In this document: positions 27,480 through 38,405 of the stretch, in pieces
Position numbering within the stretch: position 1 is the first letter of the stretch
Layout: each line of letters begins with the position of its first letter
Assembly: GCA_016792625.1 (NCBI GenBank)
Contig: JAEUKK010000148.1
Location: forward strand, 19,634 to 83,633
DNA length: 64,000 nt
Direction of reading: 5' to 3'
Origin: Deltaproteobacteria bacterium
Lineage (GTDB): Bacteria > Myxococcota_A > UBA796 > UBA2385
Translations under genes and position numbers: made by a program
Notes under the pieces: generated by a model
What the model saw: the letters and a program-made list of their open reading frames with translations, nothing else
Told to the model about the DNA's origin: nothing
The model's database searches: none

Positions 27480-27905
27480 GTGCCACACGTGCATCGCCGC
27501 CATATTTACTATGACGACACCGACTTCACCGGCGTGGTCTACCACGCCAACTACTTGAAGTACTGCGAGCACGCCCGCGAGCACCTCGTCGGCGTGCCCA
27601 CCTTGGTCGAGATGTGGCGCGGCGGAGGTGTCGGCTTTGCCGTCTACGAGGCCCATGTGCGCTTCCGGGCGCCGGCCCGCTACGGCGAAGAGATCGAGGT
27701 GCGGACGGTGATCAAGGCCGCCGGTGCCTGGCGCACGGTGTTTCAACAGGATGTGCACCATCCGGGCCAGGACCGCCCGCTGGTCGAGTGCGAGATCCAC
27801 CTCGTCTGCGTCGACAAGGACGGCAAGCTCGTGCGCATGCCCGAGGACCTGGGCCCCCAGCTGCTCGCCGCGACCGGGCAAGACGAGGTCCCGCCCGCGC
27901 CTTGA
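27480..27905 (+). CDS. Acyl-CoA thioesterase, YbgC/4HBT hotdog family
   Basis: This 141-residue hotdog-fold protein has the YbgC/4-hydroxybenzoyl-CoA thioesterase signature YYDDTDFTGVVYHANYLKYCE, with the catalytic Asp within DDTDFTG. Such enzymes hydrolyse short acyl-CoAs or take part in phospholipid or Tol-Pal-linked metabolism. It starts at GTG 27480 (MPHVHRRHIYY) with GAGGA about eight bases upstream. It is followed 69 bases later by a thioredoxin gene. The substrate is not determinable from sequence. Confidence 0.9.
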   Translation: MPHVHRRHIYYDDTDFTGVVYHANYLKYCEHAREHLVGVPTLVEMWRGGGVGFAVYEAHVRFRAPARYGEEIEVRTVIKAAGAWRTVFQQDVHHPGQDRPLVECEIHLVCVDKDGKLVRMPEDLGPQLLAATGQDEVPPAP

Positions 27906-27974
27906 GCGCGCTCGACCGGCCCGAGCAGGGGGTTAGCGCGCCCCCAAAGCCGCCGCCGCGGCGAAGGAGCAGCC

Positions 27975-28301
27975 ATGGCCGTGACTGACATCGACGACAA
28001 CACCTTCAAGGACGCCATCTCTGCTGAAGGCTGGGCGTTGGTCGACTTCTACGCGAGCTGGTGCGGCCCTTGCATCATGTTCAAGCCCATCTTCGAAGAC
28101 ATGAGCAAGCAGATCAGCAATGTGCGCTTCTACAAGCTCGACGGCGAGGTCAGCCCCGCGGCGCGCGCGACGGTGAAGATCCCCGGCCTGCCGTTCTTTG
28201 CGCTGTACAAAGACGGCGAGCTGGTCGAGGGGGTGGCGACCAGCAAAGAGGCCAAGCTGCGCGAGCTGCTCGACCGGCACGTCGGCGCGGGTGGCGCGTG
28301 A
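27975..28301 (+). CDS. Thioredoxin-family protein
   Basis: This 108-residue single-domain thioredoxin has the classical active site WCGPC (Cys30, Cys33) and the cis-proline segment IPGLPFF. No signal peptide is present, so it acts in the cytoplasm as a disulfide reductant. The AAGGAG ribosome-binding site lies just before ATG 27975. Its stop codon overlaps the GTG start of the next small gene (GTGA), implying translational coupling. Confidence 0.93.
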   Translation: MAVTDIDDNTFKDAISAEGWALVDFYASWCGPCIMFKPIFEDMSKQISNVRFYKLDGEVSPAARATVKIPGLPFFALYKDGELVEGVATSKEAKLRELLDRHVGAGGA

Positions 28302-28549
28302 AGGCGCCCGAGATCCGCCGGCTGAGCCTCAGCCATGACCGGGCGGCCCTGCAGAGCGCCGTCGCCGCCGTGATGGCGGGCGGCGAGCCGCCGATCAGCG
28401 TCGAGGGCGACCGCGACGAGGGCGAGCACCTCACCCACCTCATGCTCGCGCTGCGCGTGCTCGAGCGGATCGATGAGGGCCTCGCGCACAAGGACGCCTT
28501 CCGCGAGGTGATGGGCGCGGTGCGGGACGTGCTCACCGACGCCGACTGA
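28298..28549 (+). CDS. Small hypothetical protein coupled to thioredoxin
   Basis: This 83-residue protein starts at GTG 28298 and overlaps the thioredoxin stop by four bases. It looks mainly helical (AALQSAVAAVMAGG, LTHLMLALRVLERI, FREVMGAVRDVL) with no cysteines, no signal peptide and no known motif. The in-frame overlap and codon usage make it likely real. A regulatory or partner role for the thioredoxin is only a guess from gene order. Confidence 0.65.
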   Translation: MKAPEIRRLSLSHDRAALQSAVAAVMAGGEPPISVEGDRDEGEHLTHLMLALRVLERIDEGLAHKDAFREVMGAVRDVLTDAD

Positions 28550-28650
28550 GCGACCCGCCGCCCGGGCCCAGGCGGGGCCCAGGAAGGATCCGTGTGGGGT
28601 CACAGCGCGGCCCGCGTCCGCTACGTTGGCCGCTCCTCCGAGGAGCACCC

Positions 28651-31600
28651 ATGAGCCGACGCGCCGCCCTGCTGCCCACATCCCTGCTGTTCACCCTCGC
28701 CGCCTGTGTGGGCGGCGAAAAAGACCCCGCTGACGGCGACTCGACCGATGGGGGCGCCGATGGGGCGGCCGATGGCGGCGCAGCGGACGGCGGCGCGGAC
28801 GGTGGTGGGGGTGGTACGGTCCGGGCCCAAGCCCGGGTGCAGCTGCAGGTGCAGCTGCCCGACGGGGGAAGCCTGCCCTTGGTGGGCGCCGAGGTGGCGC
28901 TTGGGGCCGAGGGGCCGCCCGCCGATGGCGTCTACCCCTGCGTGGATGACGACCTGGACGGCGTGGTGAGCTGCGCGGCCGAGGTCGACGCGCGGGCGAC
29001 CAGCCTCGTCGCCTGCTGGCGCAGCCCCGAGGGCGCAGAGGGCTGCGCCGAGCCGGTGGCCTTCGACGGCGCCACCGTCGCCAGCCGGGCCGAAGAGGGC
29101 ACCGGCCGCGTCGCTCCCGTCGAGATTCACCCCGAGATCGTCGCCCCCGACACCGCGGTCTGGGGCAAGATGACCCTGGCCGACGGCTTCCGCACCTACT
29201 CCTGCCTCGGCCAACCCGAGCTCTGCACCGACAAGCCCACGGTATCGGTGCGTGGCCCCGATGGCGGTTCGAGTCGCCCCGTCCCTGTGGGTCGCGGCGG
29301 CGAGTACCTGCTTGGCCTCAGCGGCGAGGCCCGCCCCGCCGAGGCGACCCTCGCGGTGGAGATCGGCGAGAGCGGCCCGCTGACCGCCTACCCCGCGCCC
29401 GCGGGCGGCGAGCAGGGCCTGATGCTCAACGAGCCCGCCCTGCAGATCTGGGCCGAGGTGCTCGAGGTTGACGCGGGGACGGTGCGGATCGGGCTGCGGG
29501 CCGAGACCCGGGCGCTCGGTCGCGAGGGCGTGGTGCGGGCCGAGGTGCCCGTCACCGAGCTGCGCGTCGTGGCCACGCCGAACTGGCGCGGGTCCGCCGA
29601 GCTGACCGAAGAGGGCGTGCTCTGGACCGCTGACCCCGAGGCGCCCAGCCAGGCGCTCAAGGTCTGCGCGGCCCGCGGCTATGCCACCGCCTGCGCGCCG
29701 GTGGTGCGGCTGCTCACCGACGGCGCGGGCGGGGTCCGCCTCGCGGGCGACAACCCCACCCAGGCCTACGCGGCGGTCGGGGCCGACGGCGAGCCGGTCG
29801 AGGGCGCGCGCATCTCGGTCCCCTCCAACCCCAAGGACCTATTCCTCGCCACCCCGGCCGACGAGGCCGGTGAGGCCTATCTCGACGGCCCGGTGAACCC
29901 ACGGTCGGTCTGGGCCTGGGCGCCGGGGCACGCGCCTGGGATGATCTACGATGAGGGTGGGGAGCCGGGGATGCGCGCCGAGGCGACCCCCATCCGCCTC
30001 GTGCCGACCTACACCGACGCCGAGCTCGTCGCGACCGACGTGCGCGGGGGCATCAACTACGCCACCGCCGACGGGCGCCTGAGCTTCACGCTGCCCACCG
30101 ACAGCCTGATGGACGACGCCGGCCTCGTTCGCCGCCCCTACAAGGTGCGCCTCGCCGTCGTCGATCCCGGGGAGACCCACCCCACCCCGCTCGACATCAC
30201 CGAGCGGGAGCTCTCGGTGCTCACGCCCAAGATCAGCGTCTACATCGGTTTTGAAGAGGAGGACGGCCGCCCGATCGTCGCCCGCTTCAACTCCGAGGTG
30301 AGCGCGCCGACCTTGAACGCCACCTTCGCCGACGGCTCGAGCCTGCCCGAGAAGATGCCCAGCTTCGGCCTGCAGCCCAGCGACCGCTCCTCGTGGACCC
30401 GGAACGTGGGCCTGGCCGACCCCGCGGGCGGCGGCAGCTTCAACCTGACCATCCCCCAGCCCGGCTGGCACTTGGTGGCCGAAGAGTACGACCCCGGCCA
30501 CTGCGTGGCCGTCTATGTCGACGAGCAGGCGGGCTATGACACGCTGTGGTTCGACTGGGACGACCCGTTTAGCGCCGCGGCGGGCTCGGGCTCCATCCGC
30601 ATCCGCAGCAACCCGGTCCTGCTCTACAACCTGCCCGACTGGGCCGATGTCGACGTGACCCTGGGCAACAAGTACGGGCCCGACCTGGGCATGCCCGAGG
30701 CCTCGGCCTCGCTGCGGGCGACCGCCCCGGGCCGCCGCATCTCACTCTACGACGAGCCGGTGCGCGGGATGGAGGACTGCCCCGCGGTCACCCTGCCCAC
30801 GGTGCCCACCCTGCCGAGCGATGACCACTTCTTCACCCGGATGCGGCTCGGAGAGGTCACGGTCAGCGGCACGACCTATACCGCTGACCAGCTCGCCCAG
30901 GGCTACTACGACACCATCGACCCCAGCGGCCTCTCGACCACGCTCACCGACTGGAAGGCCAACGCCTGCGCCTGGCCGGCCAGCCCCGGCGACGCGCACG
31001 CCACCTACCAGAACCTGGGTGACCTCGGTTTTGTGCGCGATATGTACAGCTACACTGACCCGGCCACGGGCAATGTGTGTATGTATGTGACCAATTACGA
31101 CAGCTTCGCCGCCTGGGGTGCCGGCGCGGCCATCGCCACCGTGGCGATGGAGTGGAGCCCAGCACCCGGGGTCACCAGCCCCACGGCCCCGAAGTACACC
31201 AAGTTCTATGTCTTCTCGGCCGACGGCAACAGCCGCCTGCTGAGCGCCGACCTGGACGGCAACGGCAGCCGCGCCGTCCCCCAGCTGTGCATGAACTGCC
31301 ATGGCGGCGACAACCCCTCGGCCTACGACATCGCACAGAACGGCTGGCCCAACCAAGGCGACGTGGGGGCGCGCTTTTTGCCCTTCGACCCCGCCGCCTA
31401 TGGCTACCTGCACAGCATCGCGCCGGGCGTGCCCTCGGGCCTGACCCGGGCCGACCAAGAGGACGACCTACGCGCGCTGAACGAAGATGTGCTGAGCACC
31501 GCGGTAGACCCCGAGACCCGGGCGCTGATCCACCTCTGGTACGGCAGCACGGCGACCAGCTCCAATACGCTGCCCGCGGTCGCGGCCAACCCCCACGCCG

Positions 31601-31914
31601 TGCCGACCGCCTGGGGCGGCTCTCCGACCGACCGAGAAGCCTGGGTCGAGGTCGTACAGCCGCGCTGCCTGCTCTGCCACATGAGCCTGAACGACAACTG
31701 GGACTGGGACGCGCCCGGCGAGCTCGCCGGCTGGGGGAACTACATCCACACCCTGGTGAGCGAGAACCGGATGATGCCCCACGCCCGGCGCCCCTTCCAG
31801 AACCTCTACAGCAGCCGCTACCCCCACGAGACCACCGTGCTGGAGGACTTCTTCTACGCGCGGGGTGGCTGGACCGACCCGAGCACCGGCGACCCTCTGG
31901 AGTGCAGCTTCTAA
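28651..31914 (+). CDS. Large lipoprotein with two CxxCH haem-type motifs
   Basis: This 1087-residue lipoprotein has lipobox LAAC (Cys about 19) and a Gly/Asp/Ala-rich linker (about 28-54). The middle (about 55-700) contains beta-rich domains, among them carboxypeptidase-regulatory-like or Ig-like pieces. The C-terminal third has CMNCH at 880-884 and CLLCH at 1006-1010, each a CxxCH haem-attachment motif in a setting typical of predicted surface cytochromes (LCMNCHGGDNPS, RCLLCHMSLND). Distal Met or His ligands are not assigned, so haem binding is likely but unproven. ATG 28651 precedes the signal peptide. It ends 34 bases before the convergent MATE gene. Confidence 0.82.
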   Translation: MSRRAALLPTSLLFTLAACVGGEKDPADGDSTDGGADGAADGGAADGGADGGGGGTVRAQARVQLQVQLPDGGSLPLVGAEVALGAEGPPADGVYPCVDDDLDGVVSCAAEVDARATSLVACWRSPEGAEGCAEPVAFDGATVASRAEEGTGRVAPVEIHPEIVAPDTAVWGKMTLADGFRTYSCLGQPELCTDKPTVSVRGPDGGSSRPVPVGRGGEYLLGLSGEARPAEATLAVEIGESGPLTAYPAPAGGEQGLMLNEPALQIWAEVLEVDAGTVRIGLRAETRALGREGVVRAEVPVTELRVVATPNWRGSAELTEEGVLWTADPEAPSQALKVCAARGYATACAPVVRLLTDGAGGVRLAGDNPTQAYAAVGADGEPVEGARISVPSNPKDLFLATPADEAGEAYLDGPVNPRSVWAWAPGHAPGMIYDEGGEPGMRAEATPIRLVPTYTDAELVATDVRGGINYATADGRLSFTLPTDSLMDDAGLVRRPYKVRLAVVDPGETHPTPLDITERELSVLTPKISVYIGFEEEDGRPIVARFNSEVSAPTLNATFADGSSLPEKMPSFGLQPSDRSSWTRNVGLADPAGGGSFNLTIPQPGWHLVAEEYDPGHCVAVYVDEQAGYDTLWFDWDDPFSAAAGSGSIRIRSNPVLLYNLPDWADVDVTLGNKYGPDLGMPEASASLRATAPGRRISLYDEPVRGMEDCPAVTLPTVPTLPSDDHFFTRMRLGEVTVSGTTYTADQLAQGYYDTIDPSGLSTTLTDWKANACAWPASPGDAHATYQNLGDLGFVRDMYSYTDPATGNVCMYVTNYDSFAAWGAGAAIATVAMEWSPAPGVTSPTAPKYTKFYVFSADGNSRLLSADLDGNGSRAVPQLCMNCHGGDNPSAYDIAQNGWPNQGDVGARFLPFDPAAYGYLHSIAPGVPSGLTRADQEDDLRALNEDVLSTAVDPETRALIHLWYGSTATSSNTLPAVAANPHAVPTAWGGSPTDREAWVEVVQPRCLLCHMSLNDNWDWDAPGELAGWGNYIHTLVSENRMMPHARRPFQNLYSSRYPHETTVLEDFFYARGGWTDPSTGDPLECSF

Positions 31915-31948
31915 GCAAGGCGGGGCGGGTGCTTCGGCCCGCCGCCGC

Positions 31949-33340
31949 TCAGGCGGGGCCCGGCACCACCCGGGTGCCGCCGCTGCGGGCCACCGACCAC
32001 AAGCGCAGCAGCAGCAGCCCGGCGACCACGGCGAGGCCGAGCGCCAAGCCGAGCCAGACGCCCACGGCGCCCAGCTCCCCCCGGGTGGCCAGCGCCCAGC
32101 CCAGCGGCAGGCCGAGCACCCAATACCCGAGCAGGTTGGCCAACGAGGGCCAACGGGTATCACCTGCCCCGCGCAGCACACCAAAGGTGCTGGCCTGCAC
32201 CCCATCGAAGAGCTGGAAGGCGGCGGCGATGGGCAGGATGGTGGCGCCGACCGCCAGCACCGCCACGTCAGACGAGAACAGGCTGAGGATGGGCGTGGTC
32301 AGCGTATAGAGCGCGGCACCGCAGCCGAGCATCCACAGGGCGGCCATGGCGACGGCGAGCCAGCCCGCCGCCTGCCAACGGTGCCCGGCGCCGAGCAGGT
32401 TGCCCACCCGGGTCGAGGCCGCGCCGCCGATGCCGAGCGGCACCATGAACGTGAAGCTCGCCAAAGAGAGCGCGATGGTGTGGGCGGCCAGGGCGGTGGC
32501 CCCGGTGGTGCCGACCATGAGGCCCGCGACGTTGAAGGCCCAGGCCTCGAGCGCCACCTGCACCGCCACCGGCAAGCAGAGGGCGAGCACCAGCCGCAGC
32601 TCGGCCGCCTGCAGGAGGGTGGCGCGCCCGGCCCAGGCCCCGCGCAGCGCCGGGCCGCTGAGCGCCGCCATCACGAGCAGCATGCTGAGCTCGACGGCGG
32701 TGGTGGCCATGGCGACGCCGTTGCCGCCGAGCGCAGGCACCTGCAGGGGGCCCCAGGACAGGCCCTGCACGAGGCTCAGGTCGAGCGCGAGGTTGACCAC
32801 ATTGCCGACCACCACGCAGAGCATGGGCAAGCGCATGCGCCCCTGGCCCTGGTGGTAGCGGGTCAACAGGCTGTAGAACAGCACGAAGGGCACGCCAATG
32901 GCCCGGATGACGCTGTAGTCGTGGGCGCCGGGGATGATCTCGGCGGGCTGGCCGAGCAGGGCCAGCCCGGGGCCAGCGAGCAGGTGCCCGCCGGCGATCG
33001 GCGCGCTGATCAGCAGGGTCAGCAGGACGCCCCGCCCCAGGGTCTGCTCGCCGCGCGCGTGGTCGCCTGCGCCCCAGGCCTGGGCGAACAGCGGGTCGAG
33101 GCCGTGCAGCGCGCCGAGGCCGAGCAGGGTGAGCGAGAAGCTCCACGTGCGGCCGGCGCCCACCACCGCGAGCACATGCTCGCCGGCGCGACCGGCGACG
33201 ATGACGTCGACCAGGCCCATCGACATGAGCCCGACCTGCCCGAGCACCACCGGCCAAGCGAGCCCCGCGAGGCGCCGGGCCTCGCCCGAGATGGTGGGCT
33301 CGACCGGCACCACCACCTCCACCGCGCCGCCCCCAGCCAT
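31949..33340 (-). CDS. MATE-family efflux transporter
   Basis: This 463-residue protein has about twelve hydrophobic helices and the MATE layout: N-terminal LAWPVVLGQVGLMSMGLVDV, with the conserved Gly/Asp region (VDVIVAGRAGEH) in helix 1-2, and the second homologous half starting near LVLALCLPVAVQVALEAWAF. MATE proteins export cationic drugs or metabolites coupled to sodium or protons; the substrate is not inferable. ATG 33340 begins MAGGGAVEVVVP. It is convergent with the CxxCH lipoprotein and divergent from the gene at 33526. Confidence 0.93.
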   Translation of the reverse strand: MAGGGAVEVVVPVEPTISGEARRLAGLAWPVVLGQVGLMSMGLVDVIVAGRAGEHVLAVVGAGRTWSFSLTLLGLGALHGLDPLFAQAWGAGDHARGEQTLGRGVLLTLLISAPIAGGHLLAGPGLALLGQPAEIIPGAHDYSVIRAIGVPFVLFYSLLTRYHQGQGRMRLPMLCVVVGNVVNLALDLSLVQGLSWGPLQVPALGGNGVAMATTAVELSMLLVMAALSGPALRGAWAGRATLLQAAELRLVLALCLPVAVQVALEAWAFNVAGLMVGTTGATALAAHTIALSLASFTFMVPLGIGGAASTRVGNLLGAGHRWQAAGWLAVAMAALWMLGCGAALYTLTTPILSLFSSDVAVLAVGATILPIAAAFQLFDGVQASTFGVLRGAGDTRWPSLANLLGYWVLGLPLGWALATRGELGAVGVWLGLALGLAVVAGLLLLRLWSVARSGGTRVVPGPA

Positions 33341-33525
33341 CGACCACCCCCGGGCCGCGGGTAGCCAAGGCGACAGAGGGCGGCAAGGTGGCTGGGCTGG
33401 ACGCGGGGCCCCGGGCCGGCAACAGTGCCCTCGTACAGACCGCAGCCGGCGGTTAGCCCCAGGCGGTTGCCTCCGCTGCGACCCCCCACCTGCCGTCGGG
33501 CGCCCGCCGCCCCCGGAGGCCCCCG

Positions 33526-34959
33526 ATGCCCGCTCGCTCGCTTCGCGCCCTCCCCCTGCTGCTCCTCGGCGCGTGCCGCGGCGACTACGACGTCAAGGGC
33601 CTGCCCGACCCCAACGACCAGGGCCCGGCCATCGAGGTCAACCCCGACTCCCTCGACTTCGGCGGCGTGCGCATGGGCGAGAGCGCCGAGCTCTCCTTCA
33701 CTATCCGCAGCGTGGGCAGCGCCGCCCTCGAGATCGGCGCCCTCCAGCTCCAAGCGCCCCGCAGCTACTCCATCGTCAACACCGCCGATGGCGCCCTGCT
33801 GGCCCCGGGCGACGAGGCGACGGTGGTGGTGGGCTATGCGCCAGGGGCAGAGGCCGAGAGCGGCCAGATCATCGTGCCCTCCAATGATCCCAGCGCGCCC
33901 GAGACCCCGGTGCTGCTCAACGGCAACGGCCAGTTCCCGCTGCTGCGCATCGACCCGAACCCGCTCGACTTTGGCTACACCGAGACGGGCACATCTGAGA
34001 CGCTGCCGCTCAGCTTCATCAACGAGGGCGGCGAAGACCTCGTGATCAGCGCGGCGACGATCATCGGCGAGGGCTTCTCGGGCAGCTTCGCCGGCCCCAT
34101 CACCGTCGCGCCGGGCGATCTGGTCGAGATGGACGTCACCTTCGCGCCGCTGCTCGACGCGGTCTACAGCGGCGAGGTCTGGGTCGAGAGCAACGCGCCG
34201 TCGACGCCGACCCGCGGCAGCCTGCTCGGCTCCTCGGTGCAGCGGCCGGTCGCGATCTGCGAGGCCGACCCCGACGAGATCTTCGCGATCTACGAGACCA
34301 CGACCTGGATCGGCCACGACAGCTACGACCCCTCGGGCCTCGAGCTCGTCGACTACGAGTGGTCGCTCATCTCGAAGCCGACCGGCAGCGCCGCGAGCAT
34401 GCCCGCCGGGCTGGCCGACCGCGCTGGCTTCCGGCCCGACCTGGTGGGCACCTACGTAGCCGAGCTGGTGGTCACCAACGAGCGCGGCGAGAGCTCGCTG
34501 CCCTGCGTGGCCACCCTCGAAGCGGTGCCCAGCTCTGACCTCTGGGTCGAGCTCTACTGGGGCACCAACAACGACGACATGGACCTGCACCTCACCGTGG
34601 ACGGCGGTGGGCTGACAAGCGACGCCGATTGTTACTACGGCAACTGCGCGGGCTCGAGCTTGGACTGGGGCGTGTCGGGCGCGACCGAAGATGACCCGAG
34701 CCTCGACATCGACGACATCCCCGGCACCGGCCCCGAGAACATCAACATCTTCCGGCCGCACGACGGCGCCTTCTACACCGTCTACGTGCATGACTACACG
34801 GGCAGCACGCCTGACTTCCGGGGCGACAACGAGGTCACAGTCAACATCTACATCGCCGGCGAGCTCGAGTTCACCGACACGCGGATGATCAGCGGCGACG
34901 GGGAGTACGTGCCCTTCGCCAACATCGACTGGGACAGCCGGAGCGTCGGCGGCCTCTGA
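33526..34959 (+). CDS. Lipoprotein with HYDIN/ASH-type (choice-of-anchor D) Ig domains
   Basis: This 477-residue lipoprotein has lipobox LLGAC (Cys about 17) and two Ig-like ASH/HYDIN-type repeats. Each opens with a DFGGV or DFGYT strand (NPDSLDFGGVRMGESAELSF and NPLDFGYTETGTSETLPLSF) and ends with a VVVGYAPGAE or VDVTFAPL-type strand. A PKD-like segment and a C-terminal domain with DDMDLHLTVDGG, resembling secreted calcium-associated modules, follow. A surface adhesive or scaffolding role is plausible. CGGAGG precedes ATG 33526. Confidence 0.85.
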   Translation: MPARSLRALPLLLLGACRGDYDVKGLPDPNDQGPAIEVNPDSLDFGGVRMGESAELSFTIRSVGSAALEIGALQLQAPRSYSIVNTADGALLAPGDEATVVVGYAPGAEAESGQIIVPSNDPSAPETPVLLNGNGQFPLLRIDPNPLDFGYTETGTSETLPLSFINEGGEDLVISAATIIGEGFSGSFAGPITVAPGDLVEMDVTFAPLLDAVYSGEVWVESNAPSTPTRGSLLGSSVQRPVAICEADPDEIFAIYETTTWIGHDSYDPSGLELVDYEWSLISKPTGSAASMPAGLADRAGFRPDLVGTYVAELVVTNERGESSLPCVATLEAVPSSDLWVELYWGTNNDDMDLHLTVDGGGLTSDADCYYGNCAGSSLDWGVSGATEDDPSLDIDDIPGTGPENINIFRPHDGAFYTVYVHDYTGSTPDFRGDNEVTVNIYIAGELEFTDTRMISGDGEYVPFANIDWDSRSVGGL

Positions 34960-35108
34960 GGCGCCCCAGGGCATCCTCGGCGCTCACCTCGCTGTCACGC
35001 GGGAGCGCGCTGCGATAAGCCGGCCGAACCCCGGGCGCCGGCCCGGCGGGGAGGGGTGCTCAACCCTCCCCCGCCCTCACCACGGCGCCCCCGACCTTCG
35101 GAGACACC

Positions 35109-36938
35109 GTGGCGGCCGCTTCTTTCCAGTCCTTCCCGGCGATGTTCCTCCACCGCATCCAGGCGACCCCCGACAGCGACGCGCTGTACTACCCGGACGC
35201 CAATGAAGAGTGGAAGACCCTGCGCTGGAAAGAGGTCGGCGAGCGCGTGCGCGCCATCGCCTGTGGCCTGCGGGCGCTCGGCCTCGCCCCCGAAGAGCGG
35301 GCCAGCATCATCAGCAACACCCGCTACGACTGGATCTTGATCGACATCGCCATTGGCTGCGCGCGGGGGGCGACCACGACCATCTACCCCTCGACCACCA
35401 CCGACGGCGTCGAGTACATCCTCAAGGACAGCGAGACCAAGGTCGTTTTCGCCGAAGACGCCAGCCAGGTCAAGAAGCTGACCGAGATCCGGGCCAACAC
35501 CCCCGGGGTGACCAAGGTCGTCGTGATGAGCGGCAACGGCGGCCACGACGGCTGGGTCATCACGCTGAGCGAGCTCGAAGAGCTGGGCCGCCAGTGGGAC
35601 AAAGACAACGCCGGGGCCTACGAGGCGGGCATCCGCGAGGTCCAGCCCGACCACATCGCCACCCTCATCTACACCTCGGGCACGACCGGCGAACCCAAGG
35701 GCGTGGTGCTCACGAACGACTGCTGGGTCTTCGAGGGCGAGGCGATGAACAACCTCGGCTTCCTCACCCCGGCCGACAAGCAGTTCCTCTGGCTGCCGCT
35801 GAGCCACAGCTTCGGCAAGGTGCTCGAGGCGGCGATCATCCGCATTGGCGTGCCCACCGCCGTTGACGGCCGCATCGACAGGATTGTTGAGAACCTCGGC
35901 AAGGTGCGCCCGACCTTCGTCGCTGCCGTGCCGCGGATCTTCGAGAAGGTCTACAACAAGGTGGTCAGCGGCGCCAAAGAGGGCGGCAAGCTCAAGTGGA
36001 AGATCTTCCAGTGGGCGGTCGGCGTCGGCAAAGAGGTCAGCCAGCAGCGGCAGGCGGGCCGCCAGCCCACCGGCGCCCTGGCCCTCAAGTACAGCGTGGC
36101 CGACAAGCTGGTCTTCTCGAAGCTGCGCGACCGCTTCGGCGGCCGGCTGCGCTTCTTCATCTCGGGCTCGGCGCCGCTCAACCGTGAGCTGGCCGAGTTC
36201 TTCCACGCGGCGAACATCCTCATCGTCGAGGGCTACGGCCTGACCGAGACGAGCGCGGCCAGCTTCGTGAACCGCCCCGACAAGTTCAAGTTCGGCACCG
36301 TCGGGCTCGGGCTGCCCGGGGTCGAGGTCAAGCTCGATCCCGACACCAGCGAGATCTTGCTGCAGTCCCGCGGCGTGATGCGCGGCTACCACAACAAGCC
36401 CCAGGCCTCGGCCGAGACCCTGTTCACCGACGCGAGCGGCACTTGGCTGCGCACAGGCGACAAGGGTGAGATCGACCCAGACGGCTTCCTGCGCATCACC
36501 GACCGCATCAAAGACCTGATCAAGACCTCGGGCGGCAAGTACATCGCGCCCCAGGCCCTCGAGGGCAACCTCAAGAACAAGTCGACGCTGATCGAGCAGG
36601 TCTTGGTGCACGGCAACAACCGCAACTTCTGCTCGGCGCTCATCACGCTGAACCTCGAGGCGGCGCAGAAGTGGGCGACCGACAACGGCAAGGGTGAGCT
36701 CAGCGTCGCCCAGCTCGCCAAAGACCCCGATCTTAACGCCGAGATCCAGCGCGCCATCAACGCGCTCAACGATGGCCTCGCCCGCTACGAGACCATTAAG
36801 AAGTTCGCGATCTTGCCGCGCGACTTCACCATCGAGGGCGGCGAGCTCACCCCGTCCATGAAGGTCAAGCGCAAGACCGTCGAGGCCATGTACAAAGACC
36901 TCCTCGAGGGCTTCTACGCGGGCGCCAAAGAGGACTGA
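35109..36938 (+). CDS. Long-chain fatty-acid--CoA ligase (AMP-forming)
   Basis: This 609-residue adenylating enzyme activates a fatty acid to acyl-CoA through an acyl-AMP intermediate. The P-loop-like motif TLIYTSGTTGEPKGVV is at about 185-200, VEGYGLTETSAASF is the adenine/acyl motif, and TGDKGEIDPDGFLRITDRIK carries the hinge region. ISGSAPLNRELAEFF is typical of the FadD15/long-chain bacterial clade. Start GTG 35109 (MAAASFQSFPAMF) is preceded by CGGAG. It lies 162 bases upstream of the mevalonate operon on the same strand but has no obvious pathway link. Confidence 0.94.
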   Translation: MAAASFQSFPAMFLHRIQATPDSDALYYPDANEEWKTLRWKEVGERVRAIACGLRALGLAPEERASIISNTRYDWILIDIAIGCARGATTTIYPSTTTDGVEYILKDSETKVVFAEDASQVKKLTEIRANTPGVTKVVVMSGNGGHDGWVITLSELEELGRQWDKDNAGAYEAGIREVQPDHIATLIYTSGTTGEPKGVVLTNDCWVFEGEAMNNLGFLTPADKQFLWLPLSHSFGKVLEAAIIRIGVPTAVDGRIDRIVENLGKVRPTFVAAVPRIFEKVYNKVVSGAKEGGKLKWKIFQWAVGVGKEVSQQRQAGRQPTGALALKYSVADKLVFSKLRDRFGGRLRFFISGSAPLNRELAEFFHAANILIVEGYGLTETSAASFVNRPDKFKFGTVGLGLPGVEVKLDPDTSEILLQSRGVMRGYHNKPQASAETLFTDASGTWLRTGDKGEIDPDGFLRITDRIKDLIKTSGGKYIAPQALEGNLKNKSTLIEQVLVHGNNRNFCSALITLNLEAAQKWATDNGKGELSVAQLAKDPDLNAEIQRAINALNDGLARYETIKKFAILPRDFTIEGGELTPSMKVKRKTVEAMYKDLLEGFYAGAKED

Positions 36939-37100
36939 GCGCCCGGGCGCCGGCCCCACCGCCGGCCCCCCCCCTCCGCCGCGCGGCCCCCGCGCACCTG
37001 CGCCCCGCTCCGCACCCCGCGGGCGGGGCGTCGCCGGCTCCGCCCGATAGGCCGGCGGGGCCGCGCGCGGCCCCCCTCCTCCCTCCCCTGGACGCGGCTG

Positions 37101-38401
<1,301 letters not shown>

Positions 38402-38405
<4 letters not shown>

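Noticed and set aside
31924..31943. Six-base GC hairpin (ggcggg/cccgcc) between the CxxCH lipoprotein and MATE genes as a terminator
   Set aside because: The stem is short, the loop is eight bases and no T run follows; such pairs are common at this GC content.
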